The notes beneath the pieces are model-generated. The model worked only from the letters and a program-made list of their open reading frames with translations, did not search any database and was not told the DNA's origin. Source: Martinezella tropici (lineage in GTDB: Bacteria > Pseudomonadota > Alphaproteobacteria > Rhizobiales > Rhizobiaceae). From it: a stretch of 64,000 bases of DNA. The stretch is taken from NCBI RefSeq assembly GCF_008370325.1, contig NZ_VNIP01000001.1, positions 1 to 64,000 on the forward strand, given 5' to 3'. The translations under genes and the position numbers were made by a program. Below, piece by piece: positions 37,997-47,249 of this stretch; within the stretch, counting starts at the first letter, position 1, and each line of letters opens with the position of its first letter.

Positions 37997-39132
37997 GCGA
38001 CCCGGCGTCCTTCCCGCCAGACGGAGCGCGTAACCGGCACGCCGTGATCGCGGCGGACGCGCACGAGATCGGCGCGCAAGCCCTCGGCGATGCGGCCGCG
38101 GTCGTTGAGGCTGACCGTCCTTGCCGGCGTCGCCGTGACCATGGCAATTGCTTGGGGCAGCGAAATGCCCTCGACTTCGTCCGCGAGGATGAAGGGCGCA
38201 TGCAGCAGGCTGAGCGGCACGTAATCGGAGGAAAGCACGTCGAGAACCCCGAGCTCGGCGAGATCGCGGGCGGCGATATTGCCCGAATGCGATTTGCCGC
38301 GCACGATGTTCGGCGCGCCCATCAGCACGCTCATGCCGGCGCCATGCGAAGCCTTGGCGGCGTCGATGCTGGTCGGGAATTCCGCAAGGCGAACGCCATA
38401 GTCGATGGCTTCGTCGACATGGGCGAGCGTCGCGTCGTCATGGCTTGCAACGGTGATGCCGCGCTCGGCGCAGATCTTGGAAATAGCGTCGCGGCTCGGC
38501 TTTGCGTACCTGGCCGATTCTTCCTGACGCTTGGCGACGAACTTGGCAAAGGCCTCGTCGCTGAGCCCGCGCTTCTTCTGATAGTAGAAAATGTACTGAT
38601 CCATGGTCTGGAACTGGCGCTGGCCCGGCGCATGGTCCATCAGCGAGACCAGACGGACGTAAGGGTCCTTCTCGAAATCCTGGAAGTGGTCGAGAACATT
38701 GTCGGAAGAAACTTCGCAGCGCAGGTGGATCAGGTGATCGGCGCGCAGGCGATCTTCGCTTTGAGCCGCCTGGATGGCGTCTGCCATGTCGCGCATCTCG
38801 CCCTTTTCGAAACCGTCGTCTGCGTCCGAGCCCATGCGCAGGCAGTCGAATACTGTCGTGATGCCCGAGGTGACGATCTGGGCGTCATGCGCCTGGATCG
38901 CCGCCGTCTTGTTCCACCGCACGCCCGGACGCGGCGAGTAATGCGCTTCCAGATGGTCGGTGTGCAGTTCGACCAGGCCGGGGATCAGGTAATCGCCCTC
39001 GAAATCCTCGCCGATGGCTGACTTGCCTTCGGAAATGGCGGCAATGCGACCGTCACGGATCAGCACGGTGCCTTCGACGATCTTGTCTTCGAGGACTATG
39101 CGGGCGTTGGAAAGGACGGTTTCTTTGGTCAT
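37993..39132 (-). CDS. phnM: Alpha-D-ribose 1-methylphosphonate 5-triphosphate diphosphatase PhnM
   Basis: 379-residue amidohydrolase-fold enzyme that removes pyrophosphate from the ribosyl triphosphate phosphonate made by PhnGHIL. Metal motifs are LVELHTDHLEAHYSPRPGV (HxDH), LIHLRCEVSS, VASHDDAT and the late LSSDYVPLSL. Length and motifs match PhnM. It lies between the DUF1045 gene and phnN. Confidence 0.94.
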   Translation of the reverse strand: MTKETVLSNARIVLEDKIVEGTVLIRDGRIAAISEGKSAIGEDFEGDYLIPGLVELHTDHLEAHYSPRPGVRWNKTAAIQAHDAQIVTSGITTVFDCLRMGSDADDGFEKGEMRDMADAIQAAQSEDRLRADHLIHLRCEVSSDNVLDHFQDFEKDPYVRLVSLMDHAPGQRQFQTMDQYIFYYQKKRGLSDEAFAKFVAKRQEESARYAKPSRDAISKICAERGITVASHDDATLAHVDEAIDYGVRLAEFPTSIDAAKASHGAGMSVLMGAPNIVRGKSHSGNIAARDLAELGVLDVLSSDYVPLSLLHAPFILADEVEGISLPQAIAMVTATPARTVSLNDRGRIAEGLRADLVRVRRDHGVPVTRSVWREGRRVA

Positions 39133-39147
39133 GTCAGGTCTTTCATA

Positions 39148-39834
39148 TTAGGCGCCGGCAAGCGGCAGCCAGGAACGGACGGTAAAGGGAGCGCCACGCT
39201 CATCTTCGATAAAGACGGCGAGGCCGGAAACGTCGAGCGGCTTGCCGGTGTGGTCGGCGAAGCGTTCGAGCAGGACGTCATGCATCTCGGCTTGGCGCTC
39301 GGCAGGGACGCGTCCCGTCAAGGTCATATGGAAACGGAACTCGTCATTGACATAAGGATAGCCCCAACGCAGCAGATTGGCACGCTGCGGCTCGGTCAGG
39401 CCCTCCGGCTGGCGCCGGGCGACATCATGATCCGAAAGCGGTGCGCGGAAAGGTTCGAAGGTCTTGACCACGCGCGAAGCGAAATCCTGCAGCGGCTGGT
39501 GGAGCGACCCGGGAACCAGCGCGAAGAAATGCCCGATCTGGCCAAGCACCAGCTCAGGAATGGTGAAAGCCTTGGTCTGTGAGGCGAATTCGGCGGCGAC
39601 ATCGAGAAGATCGCGCTCGGTCACCGAACCGGCAAGCTCGAAGGGCGCCTTCAGCGTGGCATGGAAGCCGTAGCGGCGCGGGTCGGCCGTCAGTTCGGCA
39701 TGACCTGCCGGCACGGGGCCGATGGCCTTGTCGGAAAAAATCTCATCGGAAAATGCGTCGCGTCCCAGCCAGAGGGCGGCAAGCGAGGTCAACGGATCGT
39801 CTTTGGGCGGCGTGAAATAGAGAGCATAGCGCAA
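39148..39834 (-). CDS. DUF1045 phosphonate-linked protein (2H phosphoesterase-like)
   Basis: 228 residues from a TTG start at 39834 (LRYALYFTPPKDD), chosen because aagga lies 8 nt upstream and this is the family's usual opening. Two His-x-Thr motifs, YGFHATLKAPF and FRFHMTLTGRVP, lie about 110-120 residues apart. Such a pair forms the active site of 2H phosphoesterases, which open cyclic phosphodiesters. It sits immediately before phnM-phnN. The window has no phnP, whose product opens the 1,2-cyclic phosphate in this pathway; this protein is the best candidate replacement. That role is inferred. Confidence 0.85.
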   Translation of the reverse strand: MRYALYFTPPKDDPLTSLAALWLGRDAFSDEIFSDKAIGPVPAGHAELTADPRRYGFHATLKAPFELAGSVTERDLLDVAAEFASQTKAFTIPELVLGQIGHFFALVPGSLHQPLQDFASRVVKTFEPFRAPLSDHDVARRQPEGLTEPQRANLLRWGYPYVNDEFRFHMTLTGRVPAERQAEMHDVLLERFADHTGKPLDVSGLAVFIEDERGAPFTVRSWLPLAGA

Positions 39835-40021
39835 GGCTGCATTCCTTGGAAAAATCGGCTGCGCGAGACACTGTTGGGTGATTTGCGACAAACCGCAAGA
39901 GCAGCAAGGCAGCAACGGTTCGAATCCGGCTAAAGCCGGTTCCGACGCTACGGTCTTGCCGGCCTGCGCTACCGGATTCCCGTGACAGAATGATGATGCG
40001 TAGAGATTTTTCTTGGCTTTT

Positions 40022-41368
40022 TTATTTCACCCGCGCGCCCATCAGCCGCGAGCGCAAAGCGCTGGATGCGGCATCGAACAGGAAGACGACGATGAGGATC
40101 AACAGCACCATGTAGGCGACGTTTTCCCAGTTGGAATTGGTGCGCATCGCTTCCCAAAGTTTGAGGCCGATACCGCCGGCGCCGACGGCGCCGATGATGG
40201 TCGCACCGCGCACGTTCGATTCCCACTGGTAGAGCGTCTGGCTGACGATGACGGGCACGATTTGCGGCATGATGCCGTAGCGATGGACGAGGATGGTCGA
40301 CGAACCGGTGGATTTCACGCCTTCGCGCGGCTTGTTGTCGATATTCTCGAGGCCTTCGGAATAGAGCTTGCCGAGCGTGCCTGTCTCGGTGAGGAAGATC
40401 GCGCCGCTGCCGGCAAGCGGGCCGGGGCCGAAGGCACGCGTCAGGAACAGCGCCCAGATCAGCATATCGACCGAGCGCAGGAAGTCGAAGAAGCGCTTCA
40501 GCACCTGGTTGAGCAGCCGGTTCGGCGTGATGTTGCGGGCGGCCAGGAAGGCAAGCGGGAAGGCGGCAAGCGAGCCGAGCAGCGTGCCGAGGAAGGCCAT
40601 GACGATGGTCTGGAACAGCTTGGTCCAAACGTCGCCATGCTGCCAGGCGCCATTATTCCAGATATTGTCGAAGGCCAGCGAAAGGTTGGACTGGGCAGAG
40701 TCCAGCCGCGGCCCGGAAACGATCAGGCCGATGACTTCGCCTGCCGGCTTGTCGAAGAAGGGCGAATGCGTGTCGAAGACGAAATTCGCCCAACCGATGA
40801 AGCGTTTGCGGATCTTCACGCGATCGGTGGAAATGCTGGCATCGCCGGCAAAGCCGAGATTGACCAGGATATTGTCGTCATAGACGGTCATCCAGCTGGG
40901 AACGGGCTCGGAGCCGACGATTTTCGGCGCGTCGTCGGTGATATCGATCGGGATCGTGATGCCATGCGCCGTCACGATGGCCTGCGTCTTGGTGACGGTA
41001 ACCGTGCGGCTCGTGCCGCTGACGGAAACGGTCATGCTGCCATCGGGGTTGGTTTTGACCCAGTCCGGATTGGGGTTGTCTCCCAACGGCGAAAAACGCG
41101 GATATTTGATGCTGATCTTGTCGCCGGAGATGCGGAATTCCGGCTGCACGTCATAGCTGATCCATTCGCTGAGATAGATGCAGACGCGTTCCCAACGCGC
41201 TTCCGAAATGACTTTCGGCAGATCGAAGAACCAGACGGCATAGATGCCGTAGAGGATGACGCCGATGAACATCATCAGCGCGCCGAAGCGCTGGCGGAAA
41301 GACCGGTGAAGGATCTCCGGATACCGCGCTTCGATTTCCTGCATACGGCCGGCGTCGATGACGGACAT
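40022..41368 (-). CDS. phnE: Phosphonate ABC transporter permease PhnE2 (long form)
   Basis: 448-residue permease, far longer than the roughly 270-300 residues usual for PhnE. After a first membrane segment (MMFIGVILYGIYAVWFF) comes a periplasmic, beta-rich insertion of about 150-170 residues (SYDVQPEFRISGDK ... YDDNILVNLGF). The permease core then begins with KLFQTIVMAFLGTLLGS. The ATPase-docking loop is in TILVHRYGIMPQIVP. It is paired with phnE1, 8 nt upstream. A chain start at 41428 is ruled out because it overlaps phnE1. Confidence 0.88.
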   Translation of the reverse strand: MSVIDAGRMQEIEARYPEILHRSFRQRFGALMMFIGVILYGIYAVWFFDLPKVISEARWERVCIYLSEWISYDVQPEFRISGDKISIKYPRFSPLGDNPNPDWVKTNPDGSMTVSVSGTSRTVTVTKTQAIVTAHGITIPIDITDDAPKIVGSEPVPSWMTVYDDNILVNLGFAGDASISTDRVKIRKRFIGWANFVFDTHSPFFDKPAGEVIGLIVSGPRLDSAQSNLSLAFDNIWNNGAWQHGDVWTKLFQTIVMAFLGTLLGSLAAFPLAFLAARNITPNRLLNQVLKRFFDFLRSVDMLIWALFLTRAFGPGPLAGSGAIFLTETGTLGKLYSEGLENIDNKPREGVKSTGSSTILVHRYGIMPQIVPVIVSQTLYQWESNVRGATIIGAVGAGGIGLKLWEAMRTNSNWENVAYMVLLILIVVFLFDAASSALRSRLMGARVK

Positions 41369-41376
41369 GGTCAACC

Positions 41377-42345
41377 TCAATGCTGCAAAAGGAAGGCATG
41401 CTCGCCGACGAGGCGGCGGCGGAGCCATGCGGAAAACTGGTCGACGGCGATGATCGTCAGGAAGAGAAGCAGCACCAGCGCCAATGTCTTGGCGCCGAAA
41501 CCGCGCGAAATCGCAAGTTTGAGCTCCTCGCCGATGCCGCCGCCGCCGACGGCGCCGATGATGGTGGAGGCGCGAACGTTGATCTCGAGCCGCAGCAGCG
41601 CATAGGACATGAAGTTCGGCAGCACCTGCGGCAGGGCGGCAAAGCGGACGCGCTCGCTCCAGCTCGCGCCGACGGCGCGCATGCCCTCGTCGGGCTTCAT
41701 GTCGATATTCTCGACGACTTCGTAGAACAGCTTGCCGAGCGCGCCGATCGTATGCAGGCCGACCGCGATGATGGCGGCGATGGGACCGATCGACAGGATC
41801 GCGGAGAATAGGCCGGCGATGACGATTTCCGGAAAGGCGCGCAGAAGTTCCATGATGCGCTTGGTCACCAGCCGGATCGGATTGGACGGTGACATGTTAC
41901 GCGCGGCGAAGAAGCTCAAAGGCACGGCGAAAACGAAGCCGATGATGGTCGATACCAGCGCCACGTTGATCGTGATGATCATTAGCTCGAAATATTCGGG
42001 GATGTAGAAATCGCCCCAGACATAGACTCGGCCGAGCGGGAAATTGAATTCCTCGCCGCCGGCGCCGTTTGCGCCATTCGGACTCTGCAGGTCGAAGAGC
42101 GCGCGGTAGACGTCGGCCCAGCCCTTTGGAATGAGCCAGCTCAGGAAATCGAAGAGATGCGGCAGGCGGTCAAAGAAATGGCCGGCGTTGTTTTCGTCGG
42201 CGAAGCGCACCGAGCTGACGAAGGCGACGAGCAGGATCGCGAGACCGATGCCGGTGTAGAGACGGCGACGAGCCACCATCTTGCTCCAGGCGTCGCCGAT
42301 CTCCTTGGCGCTTTGCATGTTCGGATGCGTATCGGCGATCGTCAT
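41377..42345 (-). CDS. phnE: Phosphonate ABC transporter permease PhnE1
   Basis: 322-residue inner-membrane permease of the phosphonate importer, with about six membrane segments. The family core is visible in NVALVSTIIGFVFAVPLSFFAARN, RAFPEIVIAGLFSAI and the docking loop VRFAALPQVLPNFMSYALLRLE. GAVGGGGIGEEL ends the transport domain. It follows phnD after a hairpin. Confidence 0.92.
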   Translation of the reverse strand: MTIADTHPNMQSAKEIGDAWSKMVARRRLYTGIGLAILLVAFVSSVRFADENNAGHFFDRLPHLFDFLSWLIPKGWADVYRALFDLQSPNGANGAGGEEFNFPLGRVYVWGDFYIPEYFELMIITINVALVSTIIGFVFAVPLSFFAARNMSPSNPIRLVTKRIMELLRAFPEIVIAGLFSAILSIGPIAAIIAVGLHTIGALGKLFYEVVENIDMKPDEGMRAVGASWSERVRFAALPQVLPNFMSYALLRLEINVRASTIIGAVGGGGIGEELKLAISRGFGAKTLALVLLLFLTIIAVDQFSAWLRRRLVGEHAFLLQH

Positions 42346-42372
42346 GAAATTCAGCCTTTATGAATAGCAAAA

Positions 42373-42394
42373 GGGCGGCCGTTGCCGGCCGCCC
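42373..42394 (-). terminator. Hairpin between phnD and phnE1 (attenuator-like)
   Basis: Perfect 8-bp stem GGGCGGCC/GGCCGCCC with a 6-nt loop. On the minus strand it is followed by TTTTGC. It probably causes partial termination or stabilises the phnD message, giving an excess of binding protein over permease. Confidence 0.65.
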
Positions 42395-42411
42395 AATTAT
42401 CGGGATGCGGA

Positions 42412-43323
42412 TCAGCCGCCGATAGCAGCTTTGCGAACGTCGATAACGGCGTTGTAGAAGTCCGGGGTAACCTTGACGTAGCCCTTGAAGTCGCCGCCTT
42501 CGATGGCGTTGAAGCACTTGGCGTCAGCCGTCGGGAGCTTCATGAAGAAGTCCGTCAGCTTGGTCTGCCATTCGCTGCCGAGAGCGTTGCGAACGACGAG
42601 CGGGCCGTTCGGGATCAGCGGCGAACGCCATACTTCGACGAGCTTGTTCGGGTCGACGGCGCCCTTGTCGACTTCCTTGCGGAACGTACCGGAGGTGAAG
42701 CCGTCCTTGAAATCGCCTACGCCCGAGGAGTCGTCGACAGCAACATCGACCTTGCCGTCATAGGCGGCGAGCAGGTTGTTCTCATGGCCGCCGTTGAACT
42801 GGGTCGAGGCGAAGAACTTGTCGTTCGGCATGCCGGTGGTCTTCGGAATCTGCGTCAGCGGAACGAGGTAGCCCGAGGTGGAGTCCGGATCGGCATAACC
42901 GAGCTTCTTGCCCTTGGCGTCCGCGATCGTCTTGATGCCGGAGGACTTGAGGGCGAGGCCGATCGAGTAGTAGCCGGTCGAGCCGTCGGTCTGCTGCGTC
43001 GTCAGGATCGGGGTAACGGCCTTCGGGTCCTTGATGGCGATGGCTGCATAGCCGGAAGCGCCGAGTTCGGCGAAGTCGAGCGTGCCGCCGAGCAGACCCT
43101 GGATAACGCCGTTATAGTCGGCGGCCGGGAATAGCGAAACCTTCTCGAAACCGAATTCCTTCTTCAGGTGGTCGGAGAGGCAGGCGTAGTTGCGCAGGCG
43201 GTCGGCTTCGTTTTCGCCGCCGAGAATGCCGACGCGGAATTCCTTGAGATCTGCAGCGTTAGCAGCAGCGCCAACTGCGAGCGCGACGAGCGCCGTAGCG
43301 GCAAAGAGTGCTTTCTTCAACAT
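42412..43323 (-). CDS. phnD: Periplasmic phosphonate-binding protein PhnD
   Basis: 303-residue receptor with a signal peptide (LFAATALVALAVGAAANAADL, cleavage near residue 23). The mature part contains FRVGILGGENEADRL, AELGASGYAA, the hinge YADPDSTSGYLVP and VDVAVDDSS, as in PhnD proteins. The DSTSG loop binds the phosphonate oxyanion. It sits between phnC and the two permeases. Confidence 0.93.
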   Translation of the reverse strand: MLKKALFAATALVALAVGAAANAADLKEFRVGILGGENEADRLRNYACLSDHLKKEFGFEKVSLFPAADYNGVIQGLLGGTLDFAELGASGYAAIAIKDPKAVTPILTTQQTDGSTGYYSIGLALKSSGIKTIADAKGKKLGYADPDSTSGYLVPLTQIPKTTGMPNDKFFASTQFNGGHENNLLAAYDGKVDVAVDDSSGVGDFKDGFTSGTFRKEVDKGAVDPNKLVEVWRSPLIPNGPLVVRNALGSEWQTKLTDFFMKLPTADAKCFNAIEGGDFKGYVKVTPDFYNAVIDVRKAAIGG

Positions 43324-43418
43324 GGGTTCGTCTCCTGATTAACCGGTGTCCCCGGATGTCTTCGCTCTGATAGAAGAAATGCGCCCTTGACGCGGGCCTT
43401 CGATCCCGGCCGTCCCTC

Positions 43419-44273
43419 TCAGAGACCGGCCAGTGCCAGCGGTTGCGGGCCAGCAGATTCAGTTGCCGCGGCCTGTGCGGCCGGATCGGCAATGTTGATG
43501 GAGGTCGACGTCATGGTCTCGTCGATGCCGGCGCCGTCCTTGTCGGTGCCATAGATTTCCTTGACGGCGGCTGCCGTCAGGTCGGCCGGCTTGCCGTCGA
43601 AGACGACGCGGCCAGCTGCCATGCCGACGATGCGTTCGCAATAGTTGCGGGCCGTATCCAGCGTGTGCAGGTTGGTGATGACGGTGATGCCTTCGCGCTC
43701 GTTGATGTCTCGCAGCGCGTCCATGACGATCTTGGCGTTCAGCGGATCGAGTGAGGCGATCGGCTCATCGGCCAGCATCATCTTCGGCTGCTGCATCAGC
43801 GCGCGGCAGATGGCGACGCGCTGCTGCTGGCCACCGGAAAGCGTGCCGGCCATCTGAAGTGCCGTCTGCTCGATGCCAAGGCGCTCCAGCGCGGCAATGG
43901 CTTGGATGCGCTCCTCGTGGGTAAAGACGGAAAGAAGGCTCAGCACGGTCGAGCGCTGGTTCAGGCGGCCGAGCATGACGTTGGTGAGTACGTCGAGGCG
44001 CGGAACGAGATTGAACTGCTGGAAGATCATGGCGCAGTCGCGCTGCCAGCTGCGCAGCGCACGGCCGGTCAGCTTGGAGACTTCGGTGCCGGAGAAGTGG
44101 ATGGAGCCGGAGCTCGGGTCGGCCAGGCGATTGATCATGCGCAGCAGTGTCGACTTGCCGGCACCGGAACGGCCGATGACGCCGACCATCTGTCCCTGCG
44201 GTATGTCCAAAGTCACGGAATCGACAGCGAGCTTGTTGCCAAACCGGCGCGAGACATTCCTGAGTTCGAACAT
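43419..44273 (-). CDS. phnC: Phosphonate ABC transporter ATPase PhnC
   Basis: 284-residue ATPase starting at [14 protein letters not shown], 6 nt after a good aaggga site; a longer frame to 44420 covers the PHO box and is rejected. Walker [12 protein letters not shown]-loop IFQQFN, signature [15 protein letters not shown], Walker [13 protein letters not shown] and the switch His TNLHTLDTA are all intact. The C-terminus is extended by about 45 residues rich in Ala, Asp and Thr ([16 protein letters not shown]). It leads the operon phnC-D-E1-E2-DUF1045-phnM-phnN. Confidence 0.93.
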   Translation of the reverse strand: MFELRNVSRRFGNKLAVDSVTLDIPQGQMVGVIGRSGAGKSTLLRMINRLADPSSGSIHFSGTEVSKLTGRALRSWQRDCAMIFQQFNLVPRLDVLTNVMLGRLNQRSTVLSLLSVFTHEERIQAIAALERLGIEQTALQMAGTLSGGQQQRVAICRALMQQPKMMLADEPIASLDPLNAKIVMDALRDINEREGITVITNLHTLDTARNYCERIVGMAAGRVVFDGKPADLTAAAVKEIYGTDKDGAGIDETMTSTSINIADPAAQAAATESAGPQPLALAGL

Positions 44274-44419
44274 AGTGCTTCCCTTTCGCGGCTGCCGGGC
44301 TGCAAAAATTTCAGCGGTACCGGTGCTAAGAATGGGCGCGTGCCCCTGTCTCGAAAGGAGTTTCGAGGGGATGGCGCCGATCACAAAGCAACCGATTAGT
44401 CCCGCTTCATGAAGCTCCA

Positions 44420-44437
44420 ATGTCAGTTTTATGTAAC
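44420..44437 (-). promoter_or_regulatory. Candidate PHO box upstream of phnC
   Basis: The minus strand reads GTTACAT-AAAA-CTGACAT, two 7-bp units with 4-bp spacing and an 11-bp period. It resembles the rhizobial PhoB site (CTGTCAT-N4-CTGTCAT): 6 of 7 match in the second unit and 4 of 7 in the first. A third, weaker unit (TTGTAAC) precedes it in phase. It lies about 150 bp upstream of the phnC start. Confidence 0.5.
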
Positions 44438-44496
44438 TGCTGTTACAATTCCCGGCGATTTTGCAAGATTAGCCGGCTGAGAGCTTTCCTTAAAGT

Positions 44497-45051
44497 TTAG
44501 CTGTCAAACATACCTGTCGGCAGGCCGTCCATGCTGAAGCTATTCTTCTCGCGCCGGTATTCTTCAATGCCTTCAGGACCCTTGGCTTTGGCCCACTGAT
44601 CGAGGCTCGGCCTCTCGCCTTCATAGGAAAAGAGCGGCACGCCGAAACCGCAGGACGTTTGTACGAGATCGAAGTCCAGCCGCACGATCTGCCGCGCGCC
44701 CAACGGCTCTTCGTCCGCATAGTGATCGTGCAGCAATTCCCGATATTCCGGCGACGATCGATGGATGATCCGCCCGCGGCCGTAAAGGCGCAGGATCATC
44801 GGCGGCCCTTCGACGGCACAGAACATGATGGTCAGCCGGCCGTCGGCCTTCATATGGGCCGAGGTCTCGTTGCCGCTGCCGGTGCGATCGAGATAGATGG
44901 CTGCGTTCGGGGAGATGATGCGCAGGCACAGTGTTTCGCGCGGCGAAACATTGACACGGGAATCCGATGTCGCCGATGCCGTGAAGAAGATGTGCTGCCG
45001 CGCGATGAAATCGCGCAGCCGGTCGTCGATGCTGGAAAACTGCTTTGCCAT
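44497..45051 (-). CDS. Pyridoxamine 5'-phosphate oxidase-family flavin-fold protein
   Basis: 184-residue split-barrel protein resembling FMN- or F420-binding oxidases. Family-like elements are FIARQHIFFTASAT, RVNVSPRET, YLDRTGSGNETSAHM, GRLTIMFCAVEGPPMILRLYGRGRII and, late, CGFGVPLFSYEGER. A strong ribosome site (gggaggag) precedes the ATG at 45051. It lies between the two phn units, 90 nt after the acetyltransferase gene on the same strand, so may be read from the phnG promoter. A role with phosphonates is possible but not shown; many such proteins are of unknown substrate. Confidence 0.75.
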   Translation of the reverse strand: MAKQFSSIDDRLRDFIARQHIFFTASATSDSRVNVSPRETLCLRIISPNAAIYLDRTGSGNETSAHMKADGRLTIMFCAVEGPPMILRLYGRGRIIHRSSPEYRELLHDHYADEEPLGARQIVRLDFDLVQTSCGFGVPLFSYEGERPSLDQWAKAKGPEGIEEYRREKNSFSMDGLPTGMFDS

Positions 45052-45141
45052 GATAACTCCTCCCGGTCCCTGCGAAAGGACGGCCTGAAAGCTGGATCGC
45101 CCGTCAGTGCCTTGCAAGCCCGGTTCGCGTGGAAAACGTCG

Positions 45142-45759
45142 TCAAGCGCTGTAGCGATCCAGAAAATCCTCCGCTGAGAGGGCGCGGAAATCTGCAAGCG
45201 CCGTGCGCAGGCGGTCGTGATCCCAATCCCACCATGAGAGCTTGTCCATGCGCGCGCCGACCTCGGGTGTGAAACGCTCGCGGATCAGCTTGGCCGGCAC
45301 TCCGCCAACGATCGAGTAGGGAGCGACATCCTTGGAAACGACCGCACCCGCGCCAATCACGGCGCCATTGCCAACCGTGACACCCGGCAGGATCGTAGCG
45401 CCATGGCCGATCCAGACGTCATGACCGATGACGACGCGGTTGTCGCGCCGCCAGGTGAAGAACTCGGTCTCCATATCGGCATCCGGCCAGTAGTCGGCGG
45501 CGCGATAGGTGAAGTGATGCAGCGTCGCGCGCCATGTCGGGTGGTTGGTGGCGTTGATGCGCACGGCCGCGGCAATGTTGACGAACTTGCCGATCGTCGC
45601 GCACCAGACCGCGCCATCCTGCATGATGTAGGAATAGTCGCCGATCTCGACTTCATCTATGCGGCAGCGGTCGGAGACCTCGGTGTAGCGGCCGAGCGTC
45701 GAATTGTTGACGCTCGCCGAAGGGCTGATGAAGGGCGTCTCGCCCAATTTGCGGTTCAC
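45142..45759 (-). CDS. Left-handed beta-helix acetyltransferase of the phn cluster
   Basis: 205-residue hexapeptide-repeat acetyltransferase, starting at GTG 45759 that overlaps the phnL stop. Hexapeptide turns are visible in [49 protein letters not shown] and [12 protein letters not shown]. The last is typical of Xat/CatB-type enzymes. Genes of this type recur inside C-P lyase operons; the acceptor may be an aminoalkylphosphonate, as proposed for PhnO, but it is not homologous to the GNAT-fold PhnO. The opening is [19 protein letters not shown]. Confidence 0.85.
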   Translation of the reverse strand: MNRKLGETPFISPSASVNNSTLGRYTEVSDRCRIDEVEIGDYSYIMQDGAVWCATIGKFVNIAAAVRINATNHPTWRATLHHFTYRAADYWPDADMETEFFTWRRDNRVVIGHDVWIGHGATILPGVTVGNGAVIGAGAVVSKDVAPYSIVGGVPAKLIRERFTPEVGARMDKLSWWDWDHDRLRTALADFRALSAEDFLDRYSA

Positions 45760-46463
45760 GCGGCGACCTTTCGCGGCGAAAATTGCGAGACGTCGAGAAT
45801 ACGGCTGCCGACGGCCTCGCGCACCTCTTCGTCGTGGAAGATGCCGAGAAGGGCGACGCCCGCCTGCTTCTTCTGTTCGATCATCTCGACGACGACGGCC
45901 CGGTTGCGGGCATCGAGCGAGGCCGTGGGCTCGTCGAGCAGCAGGATGGCGTGGTCGGTTATGAAGCCGCGCGCGATGTTGACGCGCTGCTGCTCGCCGC
46001 CCGAAAAGGTGGCGGGCGGCAGCTGCCAGAGTTCCTGCGGCAGGTTCAGCTGAGCGAGCAGTTCCGCAGCCCTGTCGCGGGCCTCGGTCATCGACACGCT
46101 GCGTGAAAGCAGCGGCTCGGCAACGACATCGATGGCAGCGACGCGCGGCACGGTGCGCAGGAACTGGCTGACATAGCCCATGGTCTGACGACGGACGTCG
46201 AGCACGGTGCGCGGGTCGGCGGTCGCAAGATCGACGATCCTGCCCTTGTGCGTCACGAGGATCTGGCCGCTGTCGACGGCGTAGTTGCCGTAGATCATCT
46301 TCAGCAGCGAGCTCTTGCCGATGCCGGACGGCCCGCCGAGCACGACGCATTCGCCCGAGGCGACGGAGAAGGAGACATCGGCGACGACGGGCAGGCGAAT
46401 GCCGTCGCGCAGATGCATGGTGAAGCTTTTGAAGACTTCGGAAACGACGAGTGGGGTTGCCAT
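45756..46463 (-). CDS. phnL: C-P lyase complex ATP-binding protein PhnL
   Basis: 235-residue ABC-type ATPase that, with PhnGHI, attaches methylphosphonate to the ribose of ATP. Walker [14 protein letters not shown]-loop VSQFLR, signature [14 protein letters not shown], Walker [13 protein letters not shown] and [10 protein letters not shown] are intact. It is 9 nt downstream of phnK and overlaps the acetyltransferase by 4 nt. Confidence 0.94.
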   Translation of the reverse strand: MATPLVVSEVFKSFTMHLRDGIRLPVVADVSFSVASGECVVLGGPSGIGKSSLLKMIYGNYAVDSGQILVTHKGRIVDLATADPRTVLDVRRQTMGYVSQFLRTVPRVAAIDVVAEPLLSRSVSMTEARDRAAELLAQLNLPQELWQLPPATFSGGEQQRVNIARGFITDHAILLLDEPTASLDARNRAVVVEMIEQKKQAGVALLGIFHDEEVREAVGSRILDVSQFSPRKVAA

Positions 46464-46472
46464 GTTTGTTCC

Positions 46473-47249
46473 TCAGACCTGCAGGATCGAAGAGACCAGC
46501 AGTTGCGTATAGGGTTCGCGCGGATCGTCGAGCACGCGGTCGGTCAGACCGTGTTCGATCACCTGTCCGTCCTTCATCACCATCATGCGATGCGACAGAA
46601 GCCGGGCGACGGCGAGGTCGTGCGTGACGATGATCGCTGAGAGGCCGAGATCGTTGACGAGGCCACGCACGAGATCGAGCAGGCGGGCCTGCACGGAAAC
46701 GTCGAGGCCGCCGGTCGGCTCGTCCATGAAGACGAGGCGGGGGCCGGTCACCAGGTTGCGGGCAATCTGCAGGCGCTGGCGCATGCCGCCGGAGAAGGCG
46801 CGCGGCTGGTCGTCGATGCGGTCGGCATCGATCTCGACCCGCTCCAGCCAGTCGAGGGCCGTATTGCGGATGTTGCCGTAGTGGCGGTTACCGATCGCCA
46901 TCAGCCGCTCGCCGACATTGGCGCCGGCCGAAACCGTCATGCGCAGGCCGTCGGCCGGGTTCTGATGCACGAAGCCCCAGTCGGTGCGCATCAGGAAGCG
47001 GCGCTCCGCTTCGTTCATGCGGAACAGGTCGCGATAAGTCTCGTCGCGCATATGATATTCGACGCTGCCCGTCGTCGGCAGTAGCCGCGTCGAGATGCAG
47101 TTGAGCAGCGTCGTCTTGCCGGAGCCGGATTCGCCGACGATGGCGAGAACCTCGCCGGGCCAGAGTTCGAAGGACACATCGCGGCAGCCGATGCGGCTGC
47201 CGTAGAATTTCGAGATGTCCTTGACCTTGAGAAGCGGTGAATCACTCAT
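46473..47249 (-). CDS. phnK: C-P lyase complex ATP-binding protein PhnK
   Basis: 258-residue ABC-type ATPase that docks on the PhnGHIJ core complex. Walker [26 protein letters not shown], signature [15 protein letters not shown], Walker [13 protein letters not shown] and [12 protein letters not shown] are intact. It overlaps phnJ by 4 nt. Confidence 0.95.
   Translation of the reverse strand: MSDSPLLKVKDISKFYGSRIGCRDVSFELWPGEVLAIVGESGSGKTTLLNCISTRLLPTTGSVEYHMRDETYRDLFRMNEAERRFLMRTDWGFVHQNPADGLRMTVSAGANVGERLMAIGNRHYGNIRNTALDWLERVEIDADRIDDQPRAFSGGMRQRLQIARNLVTGPRLVFMDEPTGGLDVSVQARLLDLVRGLVNDLGLSAIIVTHDLAVARLLSHRMMVMKDGQVIEHGLTDRVLDDPREPYTQLLVSSILQV

Noticed and set aside
39900..39945. tRNA-like T-loop sequence GGTTCGAATCC
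   Set aside because: The flanking bases do not form a full T stem, and no acceptor, D or anticodon arms could be placed around it. It is intergenic sequence with a small CCGGCT/AGCCGG hairpin.
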